Positions 27,404-35,919 of a stretch of 64,000 nucleotides of DNA are shown piece after piece; the stretch's first letter is position 1, and each line of letters starts with the position of its first letter. The notes beneath the pieces were generated by a model. That model was not told the DNA's origin. It did not search any database and saw only the letters and a list, made by a program, of their open reading frames with translations. Source of the DNA: Paenibacillus sp. FSL W8-0426 (GTDB lineage: Bacteria; Bacillota; Bacilli; Paenibacillales; Paenibacillaceae); assembly GCF_037969725.1 (NCBI RefSeq), contig NZ_CP150203.1, forward strand, positions 1,876,001 to 1,940,000, read 5' to 3'. The translations under genes were made by a program, and so were the position numbers.

Positions 27404-27428
27404 AAAAAAAGCCTCTCGGGGAGAGGCT
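27404..27428 (-). terminator. Terminator of the small membrane protein gene
   Basis: Read on the minus strand: GCCTCTC, CCC loop, GAGAGGC and seven T. Confidence 0.8.
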
Positions 27429-27435
27429 TGGCCGA

Positions 27436-27540
27436 TCAAAGGCCTTTTGTTTTGTCATTGTTGTAGGCTGCAGTGAGAATGCCTGTCATGTACAAAGCGA
27501 GCACGATTGCAATAATCCAGAACGTCAATGAAAACGACAT
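27436..27540 (-). CDS. Small single-helix membrane protein (34 aa)
   Basis: ATG on the minus strand at 27540 with GGAGGTGG 5 bases upstream. The protein starts MSFSLTFWIIAIVLALYMT and ends NNDKTKGL: a short N-terminus, one 20-residue helix and a polar tail, similar in build to YtzI-like small membrane proteins of Bacilli. A dedicated terminator follows the stop, which supports a true gene. No function can be assigned. Confidence 0.65.
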   Translation of the reverse strand: MSFSLTFWIIAIVLALYMTGILTAAYNNDKTKGL

Positions 27541-27617
27541 GCCTGCCACCTCCCTGAACCATGTTCATTTACTTCTATTATAACCGTAAAGGAGAGAAAA
27601 GAAATGCTTTTCAGGGA

Positions 27618-28682
27618 TCATTTGTAAAATAAAAAATGGGTAGGCACGGGTCTCAGTGAACCATCTGACGGATGGTTGACGACCCGATTGTTCAAAATAA
27701 GGGAGGACGAGCCGCCTCCATCCAAATTGTAGGCATCCATGACGCCCAGCTTGTACAATCTTGCCTGGAGCTCCTCCAGTGTCGCTCCGGAACTGCCGCT
27801 TTCGTTGTAGCCGTCGACGACGACGACGAGCAGCTGGTCATCCTTGTAGTTGCCGATGACCGTCCGGGGTGCACGTTTCGGAGATACCTTCCATTTATCG
27901 GGGATGGCAGTTTTCTTTCCGTCCTGAAGCAGCACGGGAACAAATGTGGCCCCAAACTGAGGCTTCAGGCGATCGAGTGCACTTTTGTCGAAAAATTTGC
28001 CGCCGATCAGCTTGCCTGCATCATTCAATCCGACAAAGAACAGGTCCTTGAAGCTGGGCTGGAAGCCGGTAACGTATTTACCGTCCATGACCGTGGTGCT
28101 GAGCGGATAACGTTTGCCGCCGCTATCGGCAAAGCCGCCTGCGTTAATGCCGGCCACGGCACCGCTGCGTTTGACGGCCTGCATGGTGGTTTCGGCTTTT
28201 CCCAGCTCGCTGTTCAGAGCCATTTGCATGGCGGAAGGGTCCTTCAGCTTAATTTTCATGGCATAACCTTTATAGGTCCCGGGATTAACCCTGTACAGCT
28301 CGATCGTCAACCGATCGCTGTTGACCCGTTCGATGGGCGTCCCCAGTTTGGATGAAATGCGCTGATTATAGATCGACTCCGGGCGCGCTGCCTGGTTGGT
28401 CGCGGTTTGTACGATGGAGGACATGGCGCTTGTTGTCTGATTGTAAAGCTGGGTCGTCTTTTTAATGGAAGAAGAAGTTTGAACGGCCGTATCCTTGGCA
28501 CCCTCAAGCTCTTCGCGAATCGCCTGAGTCTGAAGGGTAATGTTCTCTTTGACCCAGGCATCTTCCAACACGTCTCCCGGATCGACCGCAGGCCGAAACA
28601 AGAAAAGACATAAAACAAGTCCAATAAAGGGAGCGAGTGCAAGCATAAAAAAACGATTTACCTGTTTAACGTGGGTAATCAT
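27618..28682 (-). CDS. Membrane-anchored NAGPA-domain phosphodiester glycosidase
   Basis: 354 residues. An N-terminal helix (about 10-30, FFMLALAPFIGLVLCLFLF) anchors or exports the protein. A coiled, Ser/Thr/Gln-rich stalk follows to about residue 110. The C-terminal domain has AVAGINAGGFAD, RAPRTVIGNYKD, LLVVVVDGYNE and DAYNLDGGGSSSL, the signature of the NAGPA phosphodiester glycosidase family, whose bacterial members are linked to wall teichoic acid or exopolysaccharide turnover. It overlaps the preceding gene by ATGA, so both are coupled. Precise substrate unknown. Confidence 0.88.
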   Translation of the reverse strand: MITHVKQVNRFFMLALAPFIGLVLCLFLFRPAVDPGDVLEDAWVKENITLQTQAIREELEGAKDTAVQTSSSIKKTTQLYNQTTSAMSSIVQTATNQAARPESIYNQRISSKLGTPIERVNSDRLTIELYRVNPGTYKGYAMKIKLKDPSAMQMALNSELGKAETTMQAVKRSGAVAGINAGGFADSGGKRYPLSTTVMDGKYVTGFQPSFKDLFFVGLNDAGKLIGGKFFDKSALDRLKPQFGATFVPVLLQDGKKTAIPDKWKVSPKRAPRTVIGNYKDDQLLVVVVDGYNESGSSGATLEELQARLYKLGVMDAYNLDGGGSSSLILNNRVVNHPSDGSLRPVPTHFLFYK

Positions 28683-29089
28683 TTGAGCAGATCCATCTTT
28701 TTCTGGAGGGTCTCCAGTTGTTTTTTGACTTCGCTCAGTTGGGTGTACAGCTTGTTGCTGTTATCCGTCTTATTGCTTGCATTATCCTTGGTAAAGGTCA
28801 ACAGCTCATTAAAGGCTTGTACCTGCTCTTGCAGGCTGGATACTTCCTTTGAGATCGTTGTTAGCTGCTTCTCATAGTCTGCTTTTAACGCCGCGATCTG
28901 CTGTTGATTATGTGTCTGCAACTGCGCAATCATCTGTTTCTGAAGGTGGTTGCTGTAAAAATAGGTCCCTAGGACTCCGATGATAATAAATATAATCCAC
29001 AACGCCAGAAACAGTTTAACAGAAGCTCGGCCTTTACCTTTGGCGCTCCGGGTGTGATGGATGTCATCAGGCTCCACTACGGGGTTCAT
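28679..29089 (-). CDS. Coiled-coil membrane protein, unknown function
   Basis: 136 residues from the ATG at 29089, chosen because AGGAG lies 7 bases upstream; the in-frame start at 29131 has none. A short charged N-terminus (VEPDDIHHTRSAKGKGRAS) is followed by one membrane helix (LFLALWIIFIIIGVLGTYFY) and about 90 residues of predicted coiled coil (QQIAALKADYEKQLTTISKE, EVKKQLETLQKKMDLLK) that lie outside the cell. It is translationally coupled to the NAGPA-domain protein, whose stalk is also helical, so the two may form a complex at the cell surface. Family not recognised. Confidence 0.75.
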   Translation of the reverse strand: MNPVVEPDDIHHTRSAKGKGRASVKLFLALWIIFIIIGVLGTYFYSNHLQKQMIAQLQTHNQQQIAALKADYEKQLTTISKEVSSLQEQVQAFNELLTFTKDNASNKTDNSNKLYTQLSEVKKQLETLQKKMDLLK

Positions 29090-29470
29090 GTCATCACTCC
29101 TGGTCATCTGAAGATAAAGGAAAATTTCCAATCTTCATTCTAACATGCGCCTGTCGATTACGCAAAAATGAAGTTCTTTAACGTTGAGCGCAAAAAGAGA
29201 TTGCATCGGAAGGAAGTCCTAGGATACAATTTCTTATAGATGCAATAAGTAGGAAGTTTGGGCAGGTTTTTCGACTTTTTTAGCTAGAAATGCAGGATAT
29301 TTATACTATATTAGAATGGTTTGGAAAGGAAAAGAAATGTGGACAAAAAAAGAAGGTCGTTATTTGTCGGGGAAGAAAAAGGGGAATGGAAAGATAGATT
29401 GTATTCGATGATTTTTTCATTCGACATATTTCGACTTTTGTCCAATACATAATCAGGGGGAAGAAGGAAA
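29090..29470 (+). other. AT-rich gap before ComA-like regulator
   Basis: 381 bp between divergent genes, no supported gene. It holds TTCGAC three times (29273 area, 29420-29426 as TTCGACA, 29430-29435); TTCGACA matches a Spo0A box. No clear promoter could be fixed. Confidence 0.4.
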
Positions 29471-30127
29471 ATGGAAAAAGTATGGCAGGTGGTCATCGTC
29501 GATATCCACCCCACCAGCATGCTGGGCAGCAAATTAATTTTGGAAGAACAACAGGACTTAATCGTTCGCGGAATGACTTCTTCAGGAACTGAAGGCTTGG
29601 AATTGGTAAGCCGGCATCAGCCGGATATCGTTCTGATGGATTACAGGCTGCCGGAGGGACAGGCCGATCCGTTTATTACCCAGATGAAAGCGCGTTCGGC
29701 TCATAGTCACATCATTATTCTGACGGATGAAGACAATGTGAAGTTATTTCTCCATCTGATGGGACTAGGCGCAAGCGGGATGCTGTCCAAGCAGGCTTCC
29801 CCTGGCCAGCTGATCCATCTCATCGCAGGGTTGAGGGAAGGCTGCGTATCCATTCCGCTGACGTGGCTGGCCAGCACGGATTGGGTCAAGCCGATCGAAG
29901 GCGAGGGAAAAGAATTTGCAGCCTCATTGACGGAAACGGAAACTTTTATTATGGAAAGAATTGTACAGGGTGTAACTTATGATAAAATAGCCAGTGAAAT
30001 TAATGTCAGCCGGCGCTCGATTGACAATTACTTGCGAAAAATCTATGTTAAGCTGGATGTAAGCAGCAGAGCCCAAGCGATAGAGCGTTACGCCCTGTAT
30101 GCAAGGCAGATCAAAACGATCTCCTGA
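29471..30127 (+). CDS. LuxR/FixJ-family response regulator, ComA-like
   Basis: 218 residues; ATG 29471 follows GGGGGAAGAAGGAAA. The receiver domain has VVIVDIHPTSMLGSK, resembling ComA, and the phosphoacceptor in DIVLMDYRLP with Lys in GMLSKQAS. The usual acidic pair is reduced to one Asp (VDIHP), so metal binding or phosphorylation may be weak. The C-terminal LuxR helix-turn-helix reads LTETETFIMERIVQG, then IASEINVSRRSIDNYLRKIYVKL. No kinase gene is adjacent. Target genes are unknown; the aminotransferase gene 100 bp downstream is co-directional. Confidence 0.85.
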   Translation: MEKVWQVVIVDIHPTSMLGSKLILEEQQDLIVRGMTSSGTEGLELVSRHQPDIVLMDYRLPEGQADPFITQMKARSAHSHIIILTDEDNVKLFLHLMGLGASGMLSKQASPGQLIHLIAGLREGCVSIPLTWLASTDWVKPIEGEGKEFAASLTETETFIMERIVQGVTYDKIASEINVSRRSIDNYLRKIYVKLDVSSRAQAIERYALYARQIKTIS

Positions 30128-30233
30128 TGATCCGGCACGGTCTGGTCGTCATATTGAACATGATCCAGGAATACCTTGTAGGGGCTGCGGACTGCGAGCA
30201 TAGTTCGGAATAGGATGAAAGGGGACAGGATTG

Positions 30234-31457
30234 ATGAAATATTTCTTCGCCTCCCGTACGAACAGACTGTTGTCATCCCCGCTTCGGGATATTCGCAAAA
30301 TGTCTGATCGGGATCATTTCATTTCTTTGGCTGAAGAGCTGCCGGCAGAGGAATTATTTCCATTCAAGCTGCTGGAGGAGGCAGCCGTCTCTGTTTTTAG
30401 CTCCGGGCCATCTGCACTCCAGTATGGCGAACCGGCTGGCTACAGGCCGCTCCGTGAATGGCTGGATCAAGATTGGAACAGCCGTAAAGGCATCCGTACG
30501 GTCCCTGAGCAAATTTTGCTCACAACGGGAACACAGCAGGCGATCGACCTGATTATGAGGCTTCTGCTCGAGCCGGGAGATTCCGTGTTGGTGGAACATC
30601 CAACGTCTCCCGGCTGTCTTGAGGTTCTGGAAATGCAAGGAGCCACCATCATTCCGGTCACCGGGGATGAAAACGGAATATTGCCCGACCTTCTTGAGCA
30701 CCACATGCAGCAGGCGCAACCCAAGCTGCTTTTTGCCGCGCCCAGCTTTTCCAATCCGACGGGGGCGTTATGGAGCATGGAGCGTCGTGAGGCGGTATTG
30801 GAGCTATGCTCCCGTTATGGCGTATTGTTGGTGGAAGATGACTCTTACGGTGAGCTTCATTTCGATGGACGGTCCAACTCGGACTTCTATCGTCATTACC
30901 CTTCCCTGTTTGCCATGGATACGGCCGATCAGGGTGGACATGTTCTATATATCGGGTCGTTCAGCAAAACCGTCGCTCCTGCCCTGCGTACCGGTTGGGC
31001 TGCCGGCCATCCAGCTTTGATTGAAGCCATGGCTTCCGTGAAGCGGATTGCGGATGGACAATCCAGTCCCATGAACCAGCGGTTATTGCATCGGCTGCTG
31101 GACCAATCTCCTTTTAAATGGAACGATCATTTGTCCCTGCTCAATCGGGAGTACAAAACCAGGCTGAAGTTGATGCTTGAGCTATTGAAAAGACCCGGTT
31201 GGAGGGGGACGCATTATGCGGTTCCAAAAGGAGGAATGTATCTCTGGGTACGATTGCCCGATGGTCTGGACAGCGTCGCCTTGCTCAAAGCCGCCTTGCC
31301 CAAGGGCGTATCTTTTTTGCCGGGTTCGCTGTGTTCGACGGGGGATGCCGATCGGGGTTACATTCGTTTAAACTTTAGCCATCCGGGACGTGATGCGCTT
31401 CTGCTCGGCATGAATTTGATCAGCGAAGCGATCGGAGAATTCACGGCACGGAACTGA
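30234..31457 (+). CDS. PLP-dependent aminotransferase, fold type I (LysN/MocR-like, no HTH)
   Basis: 407 residues; ATG 30234 after AAAGGGGACAGG. Motifs: EPAGYRPLREWL, TTGTQQAIDLIMRLLLEPGD, PSFSNPTGALWS, VEDDSYGELHF and the Schiff-base region IGSFSKTVAPALRTGW, where the lysine follows Ser-Phe-Ser. It matches the aminotransferase half of MocR regulators and 2-aminoadipate/kynurenine aminotransferases, but has no DNA-binding domain; only a ~30-residue N-terminal extension is present. Donor and acceptor cannot be deduced. It follows the ComA-like regulator and may share its transcript. Confidence 0.88.
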   Translation: MKYFFASRTNRLLSSPLRDIRKMSDRDHFISLAEELPAEELFPFKLLEEAAVSVFSSGPSALQYGEPAGYRPLREWLDQDWNSRKGIRTVPEQILLTTGTQQAIDLIMRLLLEPGDSVLVEHPTSPGCLEVLEMQGATIIPVTGDENGILPDLLEHHMQQAQPKLLFAAPSFSNPTGALWSMERREAVLELCSRYGVLLVEDDSYGELHFDGRSNSDFYRHYPSLFAMDTADQGGHVLYIGSFSKTVAPALRTGWAAGHPALIEAMASVKRIADGQSSPMNQRLLHRLLDQSPFKWNDHLSLLNREYKTRLKLMLELLKRPGWRGTHYAVPKGGMYLWVRLPDGLDSVALLKAALPKGVSFLPGSLCSTGDADRGYIRLNFSHPGRDALLLGMNLISEAIGEFTARN

Positions 31458-31546
31458 TCGGGCATGCTTTGCTTCTTCAGATGGGTTCTGCCTCTCCGTG
31501 AACGTGTGGACGTTTTATGCGGTTGATATGGATAGTAATTACGTTA

Positions 31547-31575
31547 TTGCATCCACTAACATTTTTATATATAAT
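31547..31575 (+). promoter_or_regulatory. Sigma-A promoter of azoreductase gene
   Basis: TTGCAT, 17-base spacer, TATAAT; about 95 bp before the start codon. Confidence 0.6.
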
Positions 31576-31669
31576 GTGTATTAATAAGTTGTGGCTTTGT
31601 TCATCATGCTGCAGTTTAGACCGGTGCACCCATTGGCACTGAATTATTTTATATAACGGAGGAACGAAC

Positions 31670-32296
31670 ATGTCTAATATTCTTTTTATCAAAGCCAATG
31701 ACCGTCCTGCAGATCAGGCAGTCAGCGTTAAATTGTACGATGCATTCTTGAGCGCATACAAAGAAACACATCCAGGTGACACCGTTACCGAGCTGGACTT
31801 GTACAGCGCGAATTTCCCATACTACGGCAATGATGTTCTCGCTGGCGGCTTCAAAGCGGCTAACGGCATCGAAGCTACGGAAGCTGAGAAAAAAGCGGCT
31901 GCACTGGCAGCTGAACTGCAAGATCAATTCCTGGCTGCAGACAAAGTTGTGTTTGCATTCCCGCTCTGGAACTTCACTGTTCCTGCACCGCTGGTAAACT
32001 ACATCTCTTACCTGAGCCAAGCCGGCAAAATGTTTAAATATACAGCTGAAGGTCCGGTAGGTCTGGTTGGCGACAAAAAAGTAGCGATCCTGAACGCTCG
32101 TGGCGGCGTGTATTCCGTTGAGCCTATGGCTTCTGCTGAAATGTCCGTTAAATACGTAACCAACGTATTGAACTTCTGGGGCATCAAACACCCTGAAGTT
32201 GTGATCGTTGAAGGACACAATGCATCCCCTGACCGTGCAGAAGAAATCGTGGGTGCTGGCGTGAAACTGGCTGCTGAAACTGCAGCAAAATTCTAA
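31670..32296 (+). CDS. azoR: FMN-dependent NADH:azoreductase (AzoR)
   Basis: 208 residues; ATG 31670 follows CGGAGGAACGAAC. Flavodoxin-like fold with the phosphate-binding N-terminus ILFIKANDRPAD, VFAFPLWNFTVPAPLVNYI and LNARGGVYS, the standard AzoR set of motifs. It reduces quinones and azo compounds with two electrons and protects against thiol and electrophile stress. The codon choice is biased (GTA, CTG, GAA, AAA dominant), unlike most neighbours, as in well-expressed genes. It has its own promoter and a strong bidirectional terminator. Confidence 0.94.
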   Translation: MSNILFIKANDRPADQAVSVKLYDAFLSAYKETHPGDTVTELDLYSANFPYYGNDVLAGGFKAANGIEATEAEKKAAALAAELQDQFLAADKVVFAFPLWNFTVPAPLVNYISYLSQAGKMFKYTAEGPVGLVGDKKVAILNARGGVYSVEPMASAEMSVKYVTNVLNFWGIKHPEVVIVEGHNASPDRAEEIVGAGVKLAAETAAKF

Positions 32297-32321
32297 TTGC
32301 AGCCCGTTATCGACCATATTC

Positions 32322-32357
32322 AAAAGCCGTCGTTCCCGTAAGGGAGCGACGGCTTTT
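32322..32357 (+). terminator. Bidirectional terminator between azoR and DUF2161 gene
   Basis: AAAAGCCGTCG and CGACGGCTTTT form a long stem, extended by TTCCC/GGGAG inside; A and T runs on both sides serve both converging genes. Confidence 0.88.
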
Positions 32358-32398
32358 GAAGTTTGTGGAACTGACGGGTCAGCTCCCGTGCTTGAAGG

Positions 32399-33262
32399 TC
32401 AAGGACGGGGGATATAGGTTTGCACAAGCTCGGCAATGCGTTCAAGTTTCTCCACGTCTTCCTGTCCTTCCCGCTCGAACAGCAGTTCCACGGCGTCGCG
32501 ATCGGGCATGCTTGACTCCGGATCCGATGAAGAGAGTGGTTCCAGCATGAACGCATGCTCCGTCAATGCTTGAATGCCTTTAATGGTAAGTCCATACTTA
32601 CCGCGCCGTATTCGCTCAAACCAGCCGTAATAGTTTTTTTGCAAAATGGATGCGGCAGAAGCCACGTTTGCCAATTGGGCCAACGCTGCCGGAGAAGCTT
32701 CACCTTCTATCCGCAGCGCCGACGCCACGCGCAACGCCTTTTCCCTGTATGCGGTCACGAGCGGTTTGCCTGTGCTGCCTCCGACGTTGAAGTCCCCGCT
32801 GCGTCCATCGAATTCCCGCATCAGCCGTTGTCTTCGGATGCCGCCCTTGCGGCTGGACAAAGGCGCGGCCCCTGTTGAACTTCCTTCCGGCCGACGCGCG
32901 GGCTCGCACAATACATCAATAAGCGGAGCTTTGGTTTTGTAAAAGGTCACGGTCATCAGACCGAGCCCAAGCTGGCTGCAGAGTGCCGTCAATTCCCCCC
33001 AACGCTGATTCACCGCGCCGCGTTTGTTCCGGTTTCGTTCCACAGCCAGATAAACGATGGGGCTTAGCTTCAATCGCTGCATCCCTTGCAGCAGCAGGGA
33101 CAGATTAAACGTTTTTTTCATTTCCACGATCAGCGGTTCATCCAAGTCTGATCTAATGCCAACCAGGTCACAGTGCCTAACCTCGGCTTTGACCACGAAT
33201 CCGCGTTGTTCAAAATATGCCTTGATCGGCGAATACAGATCCGTTTCATATTTCACTGCCAT
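32399..33262 (-). CDS. DUF2161 PD-(D/E)XK-type phosphodiesterase-like protein
   Basis: 287 residues from the ATG at 33262 (AAGGAG 10 bases upstream; an in-frame TTG at 33268 is the alternative). The N-terminal half contains ETDLYSPIKAYFEQRGF, CDLVGIRSD and EPLIVEMKKTF, which together give the D...ExK active-site pattern of restriction-like nucleases. The C-terminal half carries NYYGWFERIRRGKYGLTIKGIQALTEH, which looks like a winged helix. Members are annotated as putative phosphodiesterases; the natural substrate is unknown. It stands alone, so there is no partner methylase or defence gene to suggest a restriction system. Confidence 0.8.
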   Translation of the reverse strand: MAVKYETDLYSPIKAYFEQRGFVVKAEVRHCDLVGIRSDLDEPLIVEMKKTFNLSLLLQGMQRLKLSPIVYLAVERNRNKRGAVNQRWGELTALCSQLGLGLMTVTFYKTKAPLIDVLCEPARRPEGSSTGAAPLSSRKGGIRRQRLMREFDGRSGDFNVGGSTGKPLVTAYREKALRVASALRIEGEASPAALAQLANVASAASILQKNYYGWFERIRRGKYGLTIKGIQALTEHAFMLEPLSSSDPESSMPDRDAVELLFEREGQEDVEKLERIAELVQTYIPRP

Positions 33263-33684
33263 GATCAACGTACTCCTTCCGCCATCTCCCTTTTGACAAT
33301 GTCCGGCTCTGTTTCACGCAGAACCCGGAAAGCGAATTGCTCCGTATCGCTGGTTTCCAGGAACAAAGGACATCCTGCTTTAACTACATATACCTCTGAT
33401 AGTATCATAAACCGGATTTTTTTTCGGCACTGCCGCCGGGGTCTTGGTGCATCGGACGGTGAAGTTTCGCGGTTCAAGATTAAAAAAAGTGGTCAACTTA
33501 TCCGGTTTGCCGCATAGGTATGTAATACACTTTTTACAGCAAGAAGACGCCGCACAGATGCAGCGGGACCGAGGTCAGGACCGCGAATTTGGATATTCAA
33601 GCAAGAGTTGCAATTCTATGGATTTATTCATACCATTCGGGATGGTTGTCAATCACACTAAAGGAGCCATGGGAGGTACCAAGC
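33263..33684 (+). other. Gap before prkA with possible sigma-E promoter
   Basis: 422 bp between divergent genes, no supported gene. CATACCAT at 33629-33636 resembles a sigma-E -10 element and is about 50 bp before prkA; the matching -35 region (TGCAAT) is poor. Confidence 0.35.
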
Positions 33685-35580
33685 ATGAATATTTTTGAAC
33701 GCGTTGCGGAGCATCGGGCAGAGAATGACCGTCTGTCATGGAACGGAACATTCGAAGACTACATCGAACTGCTAAAAAAAGACCCAACCCCGGCAATGAC
33801 GGCTCACGCCCGAGTATATCAAATGATCGAATCGTATGGCGTGGAAGAGGTGGATGGACATAAACGATACAAATTTTTCGAACAGGAAATTTTCGGATTG
33901 GACCGTTCCATCGAAAAGCTGGTGGAAGAATACTTCCATTCTGCCGCACGCAGACTGGATGTACGCAAACGCATCCTGTTGCTGATGGGACCGGTAAGCG
34001 GTGGTAAATCCACGCTGGTTACGCTGCTGAAACGGGGATTGGAACAGTTTTCGCGGACGGAGAAAGGGGCGGTGTATGCCATAGAAGGCTGCCCGATGCA
34101 TGAAGAGCCGCTGCATCTAATCCCGCTTGAGCTCCGGGCAGAGGTGGAAAAAGAGATCGGCGTGCGCATCGAGGGCAATCTGTGCCCCTCCTGCCAAATG
34201 CGTCTTCGTACCGAATATGACAATGACATCAGTAAAGTGCGGGTAGAACGGGTGCTTATTTCCGAAGATAACCGCGTGGGAATCGGAACGTTCAGCCCAT
34301 CCGATCCGAAATCGCAGGACATTGCGGATCTGACGGGAAGCATCGACTTCTCCACCATTACTGAATATGGTTCGGAGTCGGATCCGCGGGCGTACCGGTT
34401 CGATGGGGAGTTGAACAAAGCAAATCGTGGTTTGATGGAGTTTCAGGAAATGCTGAAATGCGACGAAAAATTTCTATGGAACTTGCTTTCCCTGACCCAG
34501 GAGGGCAATTTCAAGGCAGGGCGCTTTGCCTTGATCAGCGCGGACGAGATGATTGTGGCGCATACGAACGAATCCGAATACAAATCGTTCATTGCCAACA
34601 AAAAAAATGAAGCCCTGCAATCCAGGATGATCGTGATGCCGATTCCATATAACCTGAAGGTTTCGGAGGAAGAAAAGATTTATGCCAAGCTCATTCAGCA
34701 AAGCGACATGAAGCATGTCCATATCGCGCCGCATGCCTTGCGGACCGCGGCCATTTTTTCCATACTTACCCGTTTGAAGGAAACGAAAAAGCAAGGCATG
34801 GACTTGGTCAAAAAAATGCGCATGTACGACGGCGAAGAGGTGGAAGGCTACAAAGAGGCCGACCTGCGCGAGATGCAAAGCGAATATCTGGACGAAGGCA
34901 TGTCCGGCATTGATCCGCGCTATGTCATCAACCGGATTTCCAGTGCTTTGATTAAACAAAATCTTCAGTGCATTAACGCGCTGGACATCTTGCGGGCCAT
35001 CAAGGACGGTTTGGATCAGCATGCTTCCATCACGAAGGAAGAGCGGGAGCGTTACCTGAATTACATCGCGCTGGCACGGAAGGAATATGACGAACTGGCG
35101 AAGAAAGAAGTGCAGAAGGCTTTCGTTTATTCTTTCGAGGAGTCGGCCAAGACGCTGTTCGAAAATTACTTGGACAATATCGAGGCCTTTTGCAACTGGA
35201 CCAAAATTCGAGACCCGCTTACCGATGAGGAACTCGACCCGGATGAGCGCTTGATGCGTTCGATCGAGGAACAGATCGGCATTTCCGAAAATGCAAAAAA
35301 AGCGTTCAGGGAAGAAATTTTGATCCGCATTTCGGCGTATTCCCGCAAAAAACGCAAATTCGAGTATAACAGCCATGACCGGTTGCGCGAAGCCATCGAG
35401 AAAAAACTGTTTGCCGACCTTAAAGATATCGTCAAAATCACGACTTCGACCAAAACACCGGATGCGACTCAACTGAAGCGCATGAATGAGGTGATTAGCC
35501 GCCTCATTGATGAACACGGATATACGGCGGCCAGCGCCAACGATCTGCTTCGCTATGTGGGCAGTCTGTTGAATCGGTAA
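33685..35580 (+). CDS. prkA: Serine protein kinase PrkA
   Basis: 631 residues from ATG 33685, exactly the length of Bacillus subtilis PrkA, with GGGAGGT 8 bases upstream. An AAA+ domain carries the Walker A GPVSGGKSTL (Lys108) and LISADEMIVAHTNESEYKSFI. A Cys-rich segment (GCPMHEEPLHLIP, LCPSCQMRL) interrupts it, as in the family. The C-terminal part has the short PrkA kinase-like region. In Bacillus it is a sigma-E-dependent forespore/mother-cell gene and belongs to a conserved trio with yhbH and spoVR. Here those two lie 5 kb away on the other strand. Confidence 0.95.
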   Translation: MNIFERVAEHRAENDRLSWNGTFEDYIELLKKDPTPAMTAHARVYQMIESYGVEEVDGHKRYKFFEQEIFGLDRSIEKLVEEYFHSAARRLDVRKRILLLMGPVSGGKSTLVTLLKRGLEQFSRTEKGAVYAIEGCPMHEEPLHLIPLELRAEVEKEIGVRIEGNLCPSCQMRLRTEYDNDISKVRVERVLISEDNRVGIGTFSPSDPKSQDIADLTGSIDFSTITEYGSESDPRAYRFDGELNKANRGLMEFQEMLKCDEKFLWNLLSLTQEGNFKAGRFALISADEMIVAHTNESEYKSFIANKKNEALQSRMIVMPIPYNLKVSEEEKIYAKLIQQSDMKHVHIAPHALRTAAIFSILTRLKETKKQGMDLVKKMRMYDGEEVEGYKEADLREMQSEYLDEGMSGIDPRYVINRISSALIKQNLQCINALDILRAIKDGLDQHASITKEERERYLNYIALARKEYDELAKKEVQKAFVYSFEESAKTLFENYLDNIEAFCNWTKIRDPLTDEELDPDERLMRSIEEQIGISENAKKAFREEILIRISAYSRKKRKFEYNSHDRLREAIEKKLFADLKDIVKITTSTKTPDATQLKRMNEVISRLIDEHGYTAASANDLLRYVGSLLNR

Positions 35581-35607
35581 GATGATTGTAAAATAACCAT
35601 TCCGAAT

Positions 35608-35662
35608 AAGGTTCCTGTGGTTAGCTGTGATGCTCCTTCACAGCGTCAACAGGGACCTTTTT
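35608..35662 (+). terminator. Terminator after prkA
   Basis: AGGTTCCTGT...AGCTGTGA pairs with TCACAGC...ACAGGGACCT, with small internal bulges, followed by five T. Confidence 0.8.
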
Positions 35663-35919
35663 ACTATTAATGCCGCTTTTTTTGACTGTATTTTCGGGAA
35701 AATCGAGAAAAATATACGTAAACTTTGTGTAAATGGTTCTAAAGGTTTATGTAAACTTAGGGCGATTCGTCTATAATTAATACAGTTATTTACATTTGAA
35801 GTGAAGTTTTATACGTCGAAGCTAATATTCACATAGCAGCGGAGTAGCAGGAAGACCGTCGAAGTGGATTGACAGGTGGATTCGTTCGACGATACAGAAG
35901 CAATAAGGAGCTGACGGAA
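35663..35919 (+). other. Gap before globin sensor gene
   Basis: No supported gene. TATAAT at 35772-35777 is a good -10 box, but no convincing -35 precedes it; AT-rich sequence with GTAAACTT repeated nearby (35716 and 35751 areas). Confidence 0.4.

Noticed and set aside
24584..27439. Two long antisense frames (472 and 468 codons) under the GH94 gene
   Set aside because: Low-complexity Arg/His/Cys-rich translation without motifs; a usual shadow of a GC-rich gene.
32399..33262. DUF2161 gene as part of a restriction or defence system
   Set aside because: No methylase, helicase, toxin or integrase nearby; the nuclease-like fold alone does not support it.
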